From Parvularculaceae bacterium (lineage in GTDB: Bacteria; Pseudomonadota; Alphaproteobacteria; Caulobacterales; Parvularculaceae), in contig JAJFFV010000005.1 of assembly GCA_021776475.1 (NCBI GenBank), forward strand, positions 1,736,001 to 1,800,000: 64,000 nt of DNA, in the 5' to 3' direction. Under the pieces are notes generated by a model. That model saw only the letters and a list, made by a program, of their open reading frames with translations, did no database searches and was not told the origin of the DNA. Of this stretch, positions 36,444-45,248 are shown one piece after another (position 1 is the first letter of the stretch; each line of letters opens with the position of its first letter). Made by a program: the position numbers and the translations under genes.

Positions 36444-36464
36444 AATTTGCACATAGTGCAAATT
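36444..36464. promoter_or_regulatory. Perfect inverted repeat, operator candidate
   Basis: AATTTGCAC and GTGCAAATT flank a 3-base centre (ATA). The 21-bp palindrome sits 118 bp upstream of the AlpA-like gene and looks like a dimeric repressor site. Confidence 0.5.
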
Positions 36465-36582
36465 AACCATGATCGTTGGTACTTTGAGTATAGTGTCGCG
36501 ATTGATTTTTCATCAGTCTCCTCCATCATTTCACTCTTGTCGGGGTTTGGATTCATGACTGGGGTGAACGGGGATATGGCAG

Positions 36583-36810
36583 ATGGGGGACGCAACTAAG
36601 GAAAAAGAAAAACGGGCAAGTCCGTTTTTATTGCCGGAAGAGGCAGCCAATTATCTGCGCTTGTCCTTTACCACCATGAAACGGATGCGTATTGAAGGCG
36701 GCGGACCACGCTATCGCAAACATATGGGCCATGTGGTCTACCACATTGATGATCTTGAAAAATGGTCGGAAGAGCATGTCTATTCCTCCACAGGTGGCAG
36801 CGGCCAATGA
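36583..36810 (+). CDS. AlpA/excisionase-like helix-turn-helix protein
   Basis: A 75-residue DNA-binding protein of the MerR/excisionase HTH_17 type: FLLPEEAANYLRLSFTTMKR, RKHMGHVVYHIDDLEKW. In conjugative elements such proteins control excision or adjacent transfer genes. Its stop overlaps the ATG of the TraF peptidase gene (ATGA), so the two are coupled. Confidence 0.82.
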   Translation: MGDATKEKEKRASPFLLPEEAANYLRLSFTTMKRMRIEGGGPRYRKHMGHVVYHIDDLEKWSEEHVYSSTGGSGQ

Positions 36811-37322
36811 GATTTTTCCCGCTCACCGTGGCCCTAGTCACTGGCTGCCTGGCCGTAGCAGAGCTGGCCAATCCTGCTCCACTATTGATCTGGAACCTGA
36901 CGGAAAGTGTGCCACCTGGCCTTTATATCAACACCGGAAATGTTGCTCAAAAAGGCACTATCGTTGCCATCAATCCGCCTCTGGCGACACGAATATTCTT
37001 ATCGAAGCGAGGATATTTGCCTGAAAATGTGCCGCTGCTGAAGCAGGTTGCGGCAATTCCCGAAGATGAAATTTGCCACACTAGTGATCTCGTGCTGATC
37101 AACAAAGAACCCGCTGCGCGCATAAAAATATCAGATTCTCTTGGTCGGCAATTGCCGCAACGGGCAGGGTGTTTTGTCTTGCAGGACGATGAATTCTTCC
37201 TGCTCGGCAGCCATAAAAACTCCCTTGACGGACGGTATTTCGGGGCCACCAAGTCGGAAAATATTATCGGCACCTACCGACTTATCTGGCGGCCAGCACA
37301 AACGAGAGAGAGGCAAAATTGA
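36807..37322 (+). CDS. traF: TraF-type S26 signal peptidase of a conjugative element
   Basis: A ~171-residue membrane-anchored serine peptidase. N-terminal TM (FPLTVALVTGCLAVAELA), catalytic Ser in ESVPPGLY and catalytic Lys in LLKQVAAIPED, with the box GSHKNSLDGRYFG near the C-terminus. In RP4 the homologue processes/cyclises the TrbC pilin; here no pilin gene remains. The ATG at 36807 overlaps the upstream stop (ATGA); an earlier in-frame start at 36762 lies inside the HTH gene and is not needed. Confidence 0.85.
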   Translation: MRFFPLTVALVTGCLAVAELANPAPLLIWNLTESVPPGLYINTGNVAQKGTIVAINPPLATRIFLSKRGYLPENVPLLKQVAAIPEDEICHTSDLVLINKEPAARIKISDSLGRQLPQRAGCFVLQDDEFFLLGSHKNSLDGRYFGATKSENIIGTYRLIWRPAQTRERQN

Positions 37323-37495
37323 TGAAAGCGGAACAGATAATGACGCAGCCCGTAGGGCAAGATAAAAGCAACGACGTCGTTGACGTCTTATTTTGTTGTC
37401 TGCACGTCTTTTTTTCAACGTCACTTCAGGAGAGATGACGTCATGTTCAAGTCAACTCATTGGATTTTATGTTCGAACACGGAGAGTTCCTGATC
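37323..37495. other. Candidate oriT/regulatory region with GACGTC repeats
   Basis: Just upstream of the relaxase gene is a 14-bp perfect palindrome (CAACGACGTCGTTG, 37369-37382), another GACGTC at 37382-37387, AACGTCAC near 37417, and TGACGTCA at 37436-37443. Relaxases often act on an oriT next to their own gene, so this cluster is a candidate, though no nic site can be assigned. Confidence 0.35.
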
Positions 37496-39481
37496 ATGGC
37501 TGATGATCCTTTCATAGCAAAGCCAGGGCGCATCCGTCAGACCGGATCGAAGCCCGGCCGCCGGTTCACCAAGGCAGTGATGGTGCGGGTCGAACAAGCC
37601 GGCGGGTCGCGCCGAGCGAATAATGCAGCTTTTACAGGCGGGCGGACCGGTCGCGGTTTGGGTGCCCGTTTTCGACACGGTCTAAAAGGGCTTGACCGGC
37701 GCCGGGTCATCGTAAAGATCCGCCTGGTCACTTTTGGCAAGGGCGCGGCGCGGCTTGCGATGCTCGCTAGGGCACGGGCACATCTTTCCTATTTGCAGCG
37801 CGAAAGCGCGGTCAACCAGGCATTCGAACACGCTCCGCCGAACGAGGTCGGGCAGGACCAGGCGCTGCAATCTGCCGAGGGTTCTGGACGATTTTACGAC
37901 TTGCAGAACGACAGTATCGACGGGATGTCTTTTCTTTCAAACAGCGAGGAAGATCGCCACCAATTCAGGATTATCGTCTCTCCTGAACACGGGAATGAAC
38001 TCTCATCTCTAAAAGATTACACCCGCGATCTGATGCGCGGTGTCGAATCCGACCTTGATACCAAACTCGACTGGATTGCGGTCGATCATTTCAACACAGG
38101 CCATCCGCACACGCATATCGTTTTGCGCGGTAGGGATGATCGCGGCCAGGATTTAATCATCGCGCGCGACTATATCCGACATGGCTTTCGACAACGGGCA
38201 GAACTTAATTTGATGCGCGAGCTTGGACCGCGCCCGGTGCGGGAGATTGCCGCAAGTCTGAAACAGGAAATGACCCGCGACCGCTTCACCAGCCTCGACC
38301 GCGATCTTTTGGCGCTTGCGACTGACTGGGATGTTAAAACACGCGCCGCGCGGACCGCCTATGACCGGTTTCGAGCTGGTCTGCGCCTAGGGCGCCTGAA
38401 ACACCTCGAACGTATGGGGCTCGTTCAGGAAATTGGCGAGGGGAACTGGCGGTTGAAACCTGACCTGCAGGAGACTCTCACGCGGATGGGCGAGCGCGGC
38501 GATATTATACGCACCATGCAACGCGCCCATGGCCGTGAAAGGGAGCGGCAGATTTTCGATGCCGCCGATCCTGCGCAAAAACCGATCACCGGTGAGATCA
38601 TTGCCTCAGGATTGCGCGATGACCGAGAAGGCCGAAAATATCTCATTGTCAGTGCGACGGATGGCCGGCACTGGTATGCCGATATCGCGATTGATCACCC
38701 GCTGCCCCGAGATGGCGGTATTGTCACGCTCTTCCCCGCACAAAGTGACCTCAAACCCAGTGACCGGACGATTGACCGCATCGCCCGTCTCAATCGCGGT
38801 GTCTATTCGAGCGATCTTCATTTGGCTACAGATGGACCGCAGTCGGAGGGGTTTCTGACGGCGCACAAACGGCGGCTAGAAGCGCTGCGGCGCAAGAATA
38901 TTGTCACGCGCGAGGCTGACGGTACTTGGCGCATCCCCCAGGACTATCTGTCTCGTATTGCCTCGGCTGAAAGGGCAGGGGTGAAGCTTGACGTTGCGTC
39001 CTGGGTATCGACAAGTGATCTGCCCACAGCAAGTTCCGGCGTCTGCCTCGACGATCTCCTTGTCAAAGACATATCGGTCAGCAATGCCGGGTTTGGGAAG
39101 ACCTTGCGTGATGCGTTGGCTAGGCGCCGCCAGTTTCTGTTGACCAATGGGTTCGCGAAGGAACTTAGCGGGCGCCTGGTGATCGACACACAGAAATTGG
39201 AAAATCTGACTAAGGCCGCCGTCGAGAAGCAAGGCGCACGCATCGCCAAAAAAATGAGCAGGAAATATCTTGCCTTTTCGCGCCAGGTTGCAGGGACCTA
39301 TCTCCACCCGGTCGATTTGCCGGGCGGGCGTTTTGCCGTAGTCGACCAGGGCAAGACAATCACGCTTGTGCGCTGGTCGCACGTGCTGGAGCGTTATCGG
39401 GGGCAACCTGTTCAGGCACAATTGCGCGGTATGACGATCAACTGGACTGTTGGCAGATCTGTTCCGTTGTCGCCAAGATAA
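37496..39481 (+). CDS. Relaxase/mobilization nuclease with DUF3363
   Basis: A ~661-residue VirD2/RlxS-like relaxase. The metal-binding motif III is present (HFNTGHPHTHIVLRG), with the DUF3363 region across the C-terminal half (RFRAGLRLGRLKHLERMGL, GEGNWRLKPDLQETLTRMG). N-terminal basic, disordered stretch (RRANNAAFTGGRTGRGLG). It nicks oriT to start transfer. The start at MADDPF is chosen over an upstream ATG at 37460; GGAGA lies ~10 bases before it. No TraG/VirD4 or Trb genes follow, so transfer would need helper functions. Confidence 0.88.
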   Translation: MADDPFIAKPGRIRQTGSKPGRRFTKAVMVRVEQAGGSRRANNAAFTGGRTGRGLGARFRHGLKGLDRRRVIVKIRLVTFGKGAARLAMLARARAHLSYLQRESAVNQAFEHAPPNEVGQDQALQSAEGSGRFYDLQNDSIDGMSFLSNSEEDRHQFRIIVSPEHGNELSSLKDYTRDLMRGVESDLDTKLDWIAVDHFNTGHPHTHIVLRGRDDRGQDLIIARDYIRHGFRQRAELNLMRELGPRPVREIAASLKQEMTRDRFTSLDRDLLALATDWDVKTRAARTAYDRFRAGLRLGRLKHLERMGLVQEIGEGNWRLKPDLQETLTRMGERGDIIRTMQRAHGRERERQIFDAADPAQKPITGEIIASGLRDDREGRKYLIVSATDGRHWYADIAIDHPLPRDGGIVTLFPAQSDLKPSDRTIDRIARLNRGVYSSDLHLATDGPQSEGFLTAHKRRLEALRRKNIVTREADGTWRIPQDYLSRIASAERAGVKLDVASWVSTSDLPTASSGVCLDDLLVKDISVSNAGFGKTLRDALARRRQFLLTNGFAKELSGRLVIDTQKLENLTKAAVEKQGARIAKKMSRKYLAFSRQVAGTYLHPVDLPGGRFAVVDQGKTITLVRWSHVLERYRGQPVQAQLRGMTINWTVGRSVPLSPR

Positions 39482-39612
39482 CAACGATCGCGACTTCTGG
39501 CTTTGAATATTTTACGCGAAAAAAATTGATGCGGCTAGCCGGTTGGTTGGAGCTGACTCTGCAATACGGAAAAGTGGGAACACGCTTGTACGATACCAAA
39601 TCGTACGCCCTT

Positions 39613-40149
39613 CTAAAAAGGGTTCAGCGTATAGCCTCTCTGTTGCAACAACGCGTGTGCGGTCATAGCAGAGAGCGCCATTTTTACGCTGGGTTCAAGG
39701 TCGTCTTTAGCGATGTCATGAAATGCGGCACTTTGCCCGCACAAAATGATCTCGACGCCGTTTCTCATGAGAGATCTCAATAGCTCCGTGTTGACATTTT
39801 CTTCCCCGAACCGCGATTTGTAGTCCTCACCAGAAAGCAAGTCATTGGATGCTCCACCATGAACAACAATAGCAAGTTTCAGGTCTTGTGGTTCCATTCC
39901 CAATTCGACATGCATGTTTAAGAAACGCGCTACACTCGCCAAATTTCTGTTGAGCGCACCTTCTTCGGCCTGTTTTGCCACGTCAAAACTCACTTGCATT
40001 ACAGTACCGGTGGGGACGGGCATGTCACTTTCAACCGGGGCCACTTTTCCGAATGCCGGGATGAGCGGACCGTCATGGAAGGCGGCTTCTCCCGCAAAAG
40101 CGGCAGCGGACATGATCAAGGAAATGAGGGCGGTGAGTAAAGTTTTCAT
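39613..40149 (-). CDS. Exported DsrE-like protein
   Basis: A 178-residue protein with a clean signal peptide (MKTLLTALISLIMSAAAFAG). The DsrE/DsrF-like fold appears as LKLAIVVHGGASNDLLS and the C-terminal NGVEIILCGQSAAFHDI, whose Cys aligns with the sulfur-carrying cysteine of DsrE/TusD proteins. Periplasmic members are of unknown function. It stands alone after the relaxase gene. Confidence 0.8.
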   Translation of the reverse strand: MKTLLTALISLIMSAAAFAGEAAFHDGPLIPAFGKVAPVESDMPVPTGTVMQVSFDVAKQAEEGALNRNLASVARFLNMHVELGMEPQDLKLAIVVHGGASNDLLSGEDYKSRFGEENVNTELLRSLMRNGVEIILCGQSAAFHDIAKDDLEPSVKMALSAMTAHALLQQRGYTLNPF

Positions 40150-40415
40150 TGTGAATCCTCTTAGTTGGGTTCGAAAACTGGAAGAGCGCCGCTGATGCTA
40201 GAGGCCAGATCATTTCCTGACAACCTGGAAATCGATAAAGCATCTTGAGAACTAACTGACGCATTACCGTACTGGCAAAACTATTGGACCGACTTGTAAG
40301 TTATAGCGATCGCTGAATCTCGGCGGAATTGGTAGGATATCTACACAGATTAACCATAGTTGATGGCTCGGGCAGCCGGAATGTCACGCGTCAAAAGCAT
40401 CCCAGCTATGGTGAC

Positions 40416-41354
40416 CTACCAGTGGGCTTTGAATCCCCGAATATCAATATGCACAAAAGGACCGCGTATCGAGTTTTCTGGATAAACGCCTATTCCACCT
40501 GCCGGCCAGGAGATAGGGTCAGATTTTGCGATACCTTTGGCAATGTCAGCGAGCAGTTGAGCATCATTTTTGTTTATTAACCCATCTCCATTGAGATCAT
40601 CCATCCTGCCATTGCCATCTGCATCAACAAACACATCTGCGGCCCCGCCAAACAGATGCCGGGAAGAAGTTGTCTTGTTACCGATTGACCGATTGTAGTA
40701 AGGTGTTCTGAAGCCACTCATGACATGTAGGGTTTCCACCTTCAAGCCGCGCCTATTGACCGCTTCCAATAAACGTTCGAGCTTGAGTAGCTCAGCAGGT
40801 TGAGCAAGTAAGTAAGTATAACCCTGCACAAATTTCTGCTTGCAGATAAATTGGCCCAAAGTGAAATGAGGTGAGACCCTTGTTTTTAGCAAACTTTTGT
40901 CAGCTTTGATAAACCCAGTCGGAGGATTGTAAGTTGACAGGTTCCGGTATGGCTTATCCGCATACCGGCCAATTTTATAGCCGTTCAAAGTATCACCCGC
41001 CGTTGCGTCCCAGGGAGTCAGAACAAAAATATTCAACTGACTATTAGCTGCTCCTTTGGTGAATCGAATTGTATACAGCCCTGGCAAAGACGGCGCCCGC
41101 CATTGCCAGCCATCATCGGTAGCTTCAAGGTCTCCGGTTTTTGTGTTTGCAGATGCAGCAGTTTTGATGTTTAGACGCTCTCCGGGCATGACGGTCACAG
41201 ACAGGATAGAAAGATCACTTTGTACATCGTGCACTTTGATCGTGAACGAGACCCTGCTAGCATCAAATGAAGCTGCGGCAGGACTGAATGCTGATAGGTA
41301 CAGCATTATCACCGCTATAGAGAGCAGGTGAGCGAGACACCGCGAACCGATCAC
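40416..41354 (-). CDS. M15-family peptidase (DUF882) with Ca-loop insert
   Basis: A 312-residue exported D,D/L,D-carboxypeptidase-like zinc peptidase. The signal peptide is followed by a beta-domain, then the catalytic part with SGFRTPYYNRSIG, HLFGGAADVFVD (HxxGxAxD zinc ligands) and PFVHIDIRG (HxD). Between these ligands is an insert resembling EF-hand/dockerin calcium loops (DADGNGRMDDLNGDGLIN). Its start overlaps the stop of the L,D-transpeptidase gene by four bases, so both form a peptidoglycan-remodelling operon. Confidence 0.85.
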   Translation of the reverse strand: MIGSRCLAHLLSIAVIMLYLSAFSPAAASFDASRVSFTIKVHDVQSDLSILSVTVMPGERLNIKTAASANTKTGDLEATDDGWQWRAPSLPGLYTIRFTKGAANSQLNIFVLTPWDATAGDTLNGYKIGRYADKPYRNLSTYNPPTGFIKADKSLLKTRVSPHFTLGQFICKQKFVQGYTYLLAQPAELLKLERLLEAVNRRGLKVETLHVMSGFRTPYYNRSIGNKTTSSRHLFGGAADVFVDADGNGRMDDLNGDGLINKNDAQLLADIAKGIAKSDPISWPAGGIGVYPENSIRGPFVHIDIRGFKAHW

Positions 41355-42886
41355 ACCGGTGCCTTATTCAGACCGGTCAACACAATCGCGTCGCGTGCGT
41401 ACACATCGTGGAGATATCGAATGCTGCCTTCAGGATCTGGAACAACAGTTGAATAGAGCACATGCACTGCTACCGGGGTTGTAAGATTGATCCTTGTTTC
41501 CTTGCCAGTTTTGATAATCGTATCCAGTCGATCTCGATTCCAGTCTGGCTGGGATAACAACCAGGCCCCAAGGGCGACAGGATCCTGCGTTCTCAGACAT
41601 CCTGATGAAAACGCGCGCTGTTGTTGCGCGAACAGGCCCCGAGTGGGTGTATCGTGGATATATACGTTATGGATATTTGGAAACATAATCTTAATTTGAC
41701 CAAGGGCGTTTTGTTCGCCCGGTGCCTGCCGTAATCGATACGGAAAGTTGCTGGAGCTGACGGTAGTCCAATTGATCGTGTCGGGATTTACGCGATTGCC
41801 ATTCCCGTCGAGCACATGAAAACCAAGCCTGTTGACGGCGCCGGGATCTTTGCGAAAGGCAGGCAGTTTGTCGGCCTTTGCGATGCTTGGTGGTGTTTCC
41901 CACCAAGGATTCAGGATCAGGTATTCAATCTGATCGGAAAAGACAGGTGTCTTGCGATATGGTTTGCCAACAATGATCGCATGGGTGCGTTGCTGTTTTC
42001 CATTCTCCCAAGTGGAAAGGCTGTAATCCGCAATGTTAGCACGGACATGGCGACTGCCCAAATCGTCCGGCAGCCAGCGCCAGCGTTCAAGATTGACTCG
42101 GACCTGATCAAGCATGTGCTGCTTGTCTCTATTAAGGACGGTAATCGTCACTACGCCAACAATTCCGTCTGTGTCGAGATGATTAATTTTCTGAAATATT
42201 TTGACAGCGTTTTCCGTCCGTTCTGAAAACCCTTCAGCCGTCTCATCCAAGTCCAGAAGTGATAGTTCAGAAAGGCGGGCGTTCAACGCTTCAATGCGTG
42301 GGCCGCTGTCGCCTTTCCTAATAGCCGGACCTGCCGCGATTGTTGTGGACGGCTTCTCAAGTTCAGCCGCCAGGTTCCTAAGTTCTGCCTGCATTTTCTT
42401 ATAGCCAGGTTGCGTGGGCGCTAGGGCCTCAAGGCTCGAACCGACGGTATGTGTCGTCAGTGCACGGTCCAGATTGACAGCAAGATCTATGCTCCGTCGG
42501 GCTGCCGTCCAGTCTGGTTCAACACTAACAGGATTGAGTTTGCCGTAAACCATATGTGAGGCGGCAGAAAACCAGGCATCAGTCGCAAGCCGGTCCCGTT
42601 TCTCAGGCTCATACTGTAGTGCCTGCAAGCTCGCCAGGTGATAATCCGTCGGATTCAGGCCATGATCCGAAAGCGATCTGATAGCGTTCAAGAGTGCGGC
42701 AAAATCCTCATCATTGCGCCAGGTCAGAATATTTTGTTTTTGGGCCTCCCATTTTATAACAGCCTGTGGGGCGAGCAAAGCGCCTGGCCTCTCCTGCGCC
42801 AATGATGCGGTTGGCACCACAAGGCAGCCAAAAATGACACCCAGAATTAGATGTGGGAGGCCACCCGATACGAAGTTCTTGGACAT
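41351..42886 (-). CDS. L,D-transpeptidase, YcbB/LdtD type
   Basis: A ~511-residue periplasmic enzyme. Signal/anchor (GVIFGCLVVPTASLAQ), scaffold domain, a peptidoglycan-binding motif (RKGDSGPRIEALNARLSEL ... IFQKINHLDTDGIVG), and the YkuD catalytic domain with HDTPTRGLF and SSGCLRTQDPVAL (nucleophile Cys). It makes 3-3 cross-links in peptidoglycan. The ATG at 42886 follows AAGGG; an upstream start at 42925 is not supported. It is the first gene of the operon with the M15 peptidase. Confidence 0.9.
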   Translation of the reverse strand: MSKNFVSGGLPHLILGVIFGCLVVPTASLAQERPGALLAPQAVIKWEAQKQNILTWRNDEDFAALLNAIRSLSDHGLNPTDYHLASLQALQYEPEKRDRLATDAWFSAASHMVYGKLNPVSVEPDWTAARRSIDLAVNLDRALTTHTVGSSLEALAPTQPGYKKMQAELRNLAAELEKPSTTIAAGPAIRKGDSGPRIEALNARLSELSLLDLDETAEGFSERTENAVKIFQKINHLDTDGIVGVVTITVLNRDKQHMLDQVRVNLERWRWLPDDLGSRHVRANIADYSLSTWENGKQQRTHAIIVGKPYRKTPVFSDQIEYLILNPWWETPPSIAKADKLPAFRKDPGAVNRLGFHVLDGNGNRVNPDTINWTTVSSSNFPYRLRQAPGEQNALGQIKIMFPNIHNVYIHDTPTRGLFAQQQRAFSSGCLRTQDPVALGAWLLSQPDWNRDRLDTIIKTGKETRINLTTPVAVHVLYSTVVPDPEGSIRYLHDVYARDAIVLTGLNKAPV

Positions 42887-43242
42887 TTCAGCACCCTTCA
42901 GCAAACTAATACCCATATCACACAAGTCGATGGATCAAGATAAGAAAAAAGCAATGCCGCCAAAGTTACGGAACACGTTGCCTCGACATGTACCAGCCAG
43001 AGCTCACGCACGAATGCGTTGCTTGCTGTTTCGCTGAGCCACGAAACAGGATGGAAGCATCTCAAGCCGCTTTGATAGACTGGTTTTCGTAGTAATAATC
43101 TTAGCAAGTTTGCCAGATTAGCCGGCTGATGATTGCATGGTTATAGTCCATTTGATCTAGTTGTTCGCCCGGAGGGAATATTCTATCATGCCCAACGCAA
43201 GTAGAGTATTCAGCTAACCCAAGACCAAAAAAAGGTGCCATC
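42887..43242. other. 356-bp divergent promoter gap
   Basis: The region lies between the divergent L,D-transpeptidase and C39-like genes. I see no palindrome or obvious promoter pair. The right end has AAAAAAAGGTGCC as ribosome site for the next gene. Confidence 0.35.
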
Positions 43243-44193
43243 ATGACACGCATTTTCTTGTCTTTTTTAGTTTTACTTCTCTTTCAATTCGGCTTCAGTT
43301 CCGCATTTGCACAGACTTACAGTCTGCATATGATACCCGGTGATCAAGCGCGCGGCGGCGCTGATCGACAACAGCAACGAGCCGACGGCGGCAATATTGT
43401 CGGCTCTCTTGAAAAGAGACAACATGTCCGCGGTGACCAGGGTTACTGGTTTGATGGTGGTCAAGTCGTCGAGCAGCAGAGTTTTACGAGCCTGAACGCC
43501 CTAATTGCCGCGCACCGACAGATGTCTCTCGATATGTTCGGTGTTGATTTTGTTCCGTGCCTTGTCCCCGATCAGAAAAGTACCGAGTCTGTAACGGAAA
43601 TGACGGCAGCGGGTGGCGCTGTCGGCGCGGATGGAATGCCGGAGGGATTTGGAAATGGCTGGGCCGGAGCCGGCAAAGGCGGATGCGGAACCTGGGCGAC
43701 AGCGATGTGCAACCGCATTTTGGGCAAGAAGTCCGGTAAGGTGACCAAGGCTGAATGGAATGAAATTGCTGCAGGAATTAGTCAGGGTGCCGATGGTGGT
43801 TCAAGCAGTACCAACCGGGCGGCTTATTACGCCGGCCTCGGATGTAAGTCCGGCAGAGGAACTTTTGATGGCAGCCAGGAGAGTTATGCCGTATTAAAAG
43901 AGGCGCTGAAACGGGGATACGACGTTAAGCTGAGCTATTATAAAAAAGTCACCAAACCCAACGGCGATGTCGAATATGAAAACGGGCATGTCGAGACGGT
44001 GACGGGTGTGACTACCGTTGGTGGCAAATCTGTCGCTCTGGTGAATTCCTGGGGGGACACGGCGCAGGTCAGTGGTGGCACCGATAATAATTTCTCACAC
44101 TCTCAGCAGGGCGCCAACCTGAACTTCGCGAGTGGAACATGGCCATCGGGCACCACCCATGTCGATGTTACAATTGTTGGTGATTGCGAGTGA
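43243..44193 (+). CDS. Exported protein with C39/papain-like Cys-His-Asn residues
   Basis: A 316-residue secreted protein with signal peptide (FLSFLVLLLFQFGFSSAFAQ). The central region has GAGKGGCGTWATAMCNRILG, the later ENGHVETVTGV and ALVNSWGD. These provide Cys, His and Asn in the order and context of papain-like/C39 bacteriocin-processing peptidases (CGxxA, GHxxxxxG, NSWG). The segment before the Cys is Gly/Ala-rich. Peptidase activity is inferred, not proven; an inactive C39-like fold is also possible. Near neighbours are peptidoglycan enzymes. Confidence 0.65.
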   Translation: MTRIFLSFLVLLLFQFGFSSAFAQTYSLHMIPGDQARGGADRQQQRADGGNIVGSLEKRQHVRGDQGYWFDGGQVVEQQSFTSLNALIAAHRQMSLDMFGVDFVPCLVPDQKSTESVTEMTAAGGAVGADGMPEGFGNGWAGAGKGGCGTWATAMCNRILGKKSGKVTKAEWNEIAAGISQGADGGSSSTNRAAYYAGLGCKSGRGTFDGSQESYAVLKEALKRGYDVKLSYYKKVTKPNGDVEYENGHVETVTGVTTVGGKSVALVNSWGDTAQVSGGTDNNFSHSQQGANLNFASGTWPSGTTHVDVTIVGDCE

Positions 44194-44395
44194 TAACAAA
44201 GAGGAGACCCGGTTCTTTGCCGAGGCAACAACTGTTGTAGAAATGGCAATGCGAACTCGATGAGGAAAACTACATCAAAGCACCTAATGTGTGACGAGCT
44301 AAATTACTCCGAATTGGACCTGGCCACATCCGTCGGCGTTAATAAGGTCTGGGGGTTCGCAACTTTGTAGAGGTCACCGACATATCCACCGCCTT

Positions 44396-44732
44396 TTAAT
44401 AGTTGCCATCACTCAACATTAGGTCGCCTTCAATGAGGTGGCGGGTGTTATCTTCAAAGTCAAAATCGCTCGCTTTTGCAACCAGGTCCGCGTGGCCTTC
44501 AACCACCCAACGCAGCGAACCCAGGCTTGCGGGCGTCCAAAGGTACGAGACTGCATCACGTGGACCGCCTCAGCGCAATGAAGTACGAAAGTGGTCGAAC
44601 GTCATCAGCGAGTGTACCGGAAGGTGAAACGACGCGATTTTCGTCGGGCACCAATTCGCGGAGGCAGATGTTTCGTGTCATGAACGTGTCGGCTAAGCCA
44701 CCCACCTGCGTGCTCCCAGTCACTTCAAGGTC
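44396..44732 (-). pseudogene. Decayed minus-strand gene fragment
   Basis: The minus strand opens at 44732 and reads VTGSTQVGGLADTFMTRNIC then LRELVPDENRVVSPSGT. A frameshift near 44560 moves it to SLRWVVEGHADLVAKASDFD, FEDNTRHLIEGDLML and a stop at 44396-44398. It is clearly former coding DNA but I do not recognise the family. Confidence 0.45.
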
Positions 44733-44739
44733 TCACGCT

Positions 44740-45177
44740 CTACTGACAAGTCCGTTTTGTGAAGGATTGTACGTCGCGCCCACCAAGAGCTGACGTCGAC
44801 GCATATAACATATTGCCCTCGCGGCGGTAGGATATTTCTTGCGGATAGTCATGGGCGGGATTTGTAAAGACCACCGAACTGCTGGTTTCTTTGCTGGCGC
44901 GGAAACTGGCTGCTGCCTGACCGATCGGGTGGGCAGTATAAAATAGAACGCCATTTTCATTAGACTCGATTTTTAAAACTTCGTAGAATCGGACCTTCCC
45001 TTGATCGAGCGCAACACCAAATCCAATTAAAGTGCCATCGGGCTCAATCACCCACACTTCTGTTGCGCTCTCGTCAGGCGATTCCCAACAGCCGACGATC
45101 CATCGCGGCGCTTCCGCGGTTGCGGGGCTAGCGAGCATTGCTGCGCACATATATAAAACTATCATCAGTGTCTTCAT
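44740..45177 (-). CDS. DUF6265 family exported protein
   Basis: A ~145-residue exported protein: signal MKTLMIVLYMCAAMLASPAT, then the DUF6265 pattern (RWIVGCWESPDESATEVWVI, GTLIGFGVALDQGKVRFYE, FTNPAHDYPQEISYRREG). These lipocalin-like proteins have no known function. The ATG at 45177 follows GAAGGTGAAGCCC; the start at 45249 would overlap the divergent AraC gene. Divergent to the AraC regulator across 71 bp, suggesting direct regulation. Confidence 0.8.
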   Translation of the reverse strand: MKTLMIVLYMCAAMLASPATAEAPRWIVGCWESPDESATEVWVIEPDGTLIGFGVALDQGKVRFYEVLKIESNENGVLFYTAHPIGQAAASFRASKETSSSVVFTNPAHDYPQEISYRREGNMLYASTSALGGRDVQSFTKRTCQ

Positions 45178-45248
45178 GGGCTTCACCTTCTCTCTTTTGG
45201 CGGTCATGCTAATCTTGATTGTGTCACCTGTCTTGAAGGTTTCGGCCA

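Noticed and set aside
38876-39484. 202-codon minus-strand frame opposite the relaxase
   Set aside because: Shadow of the DUF3363 region without protein-like features.
40150-40180. Possible tRNA (GGTTCGAA-like T-loop)
   Set aside because: No acceptor or anticodon stems can be formed around it.
40560-40640. Dockerin domain suggesting a cellulosome
   Set aside because: The calcium-loop-like stretch is an insert within the M15 peptidase catalytic domain, not a separate dockerin.
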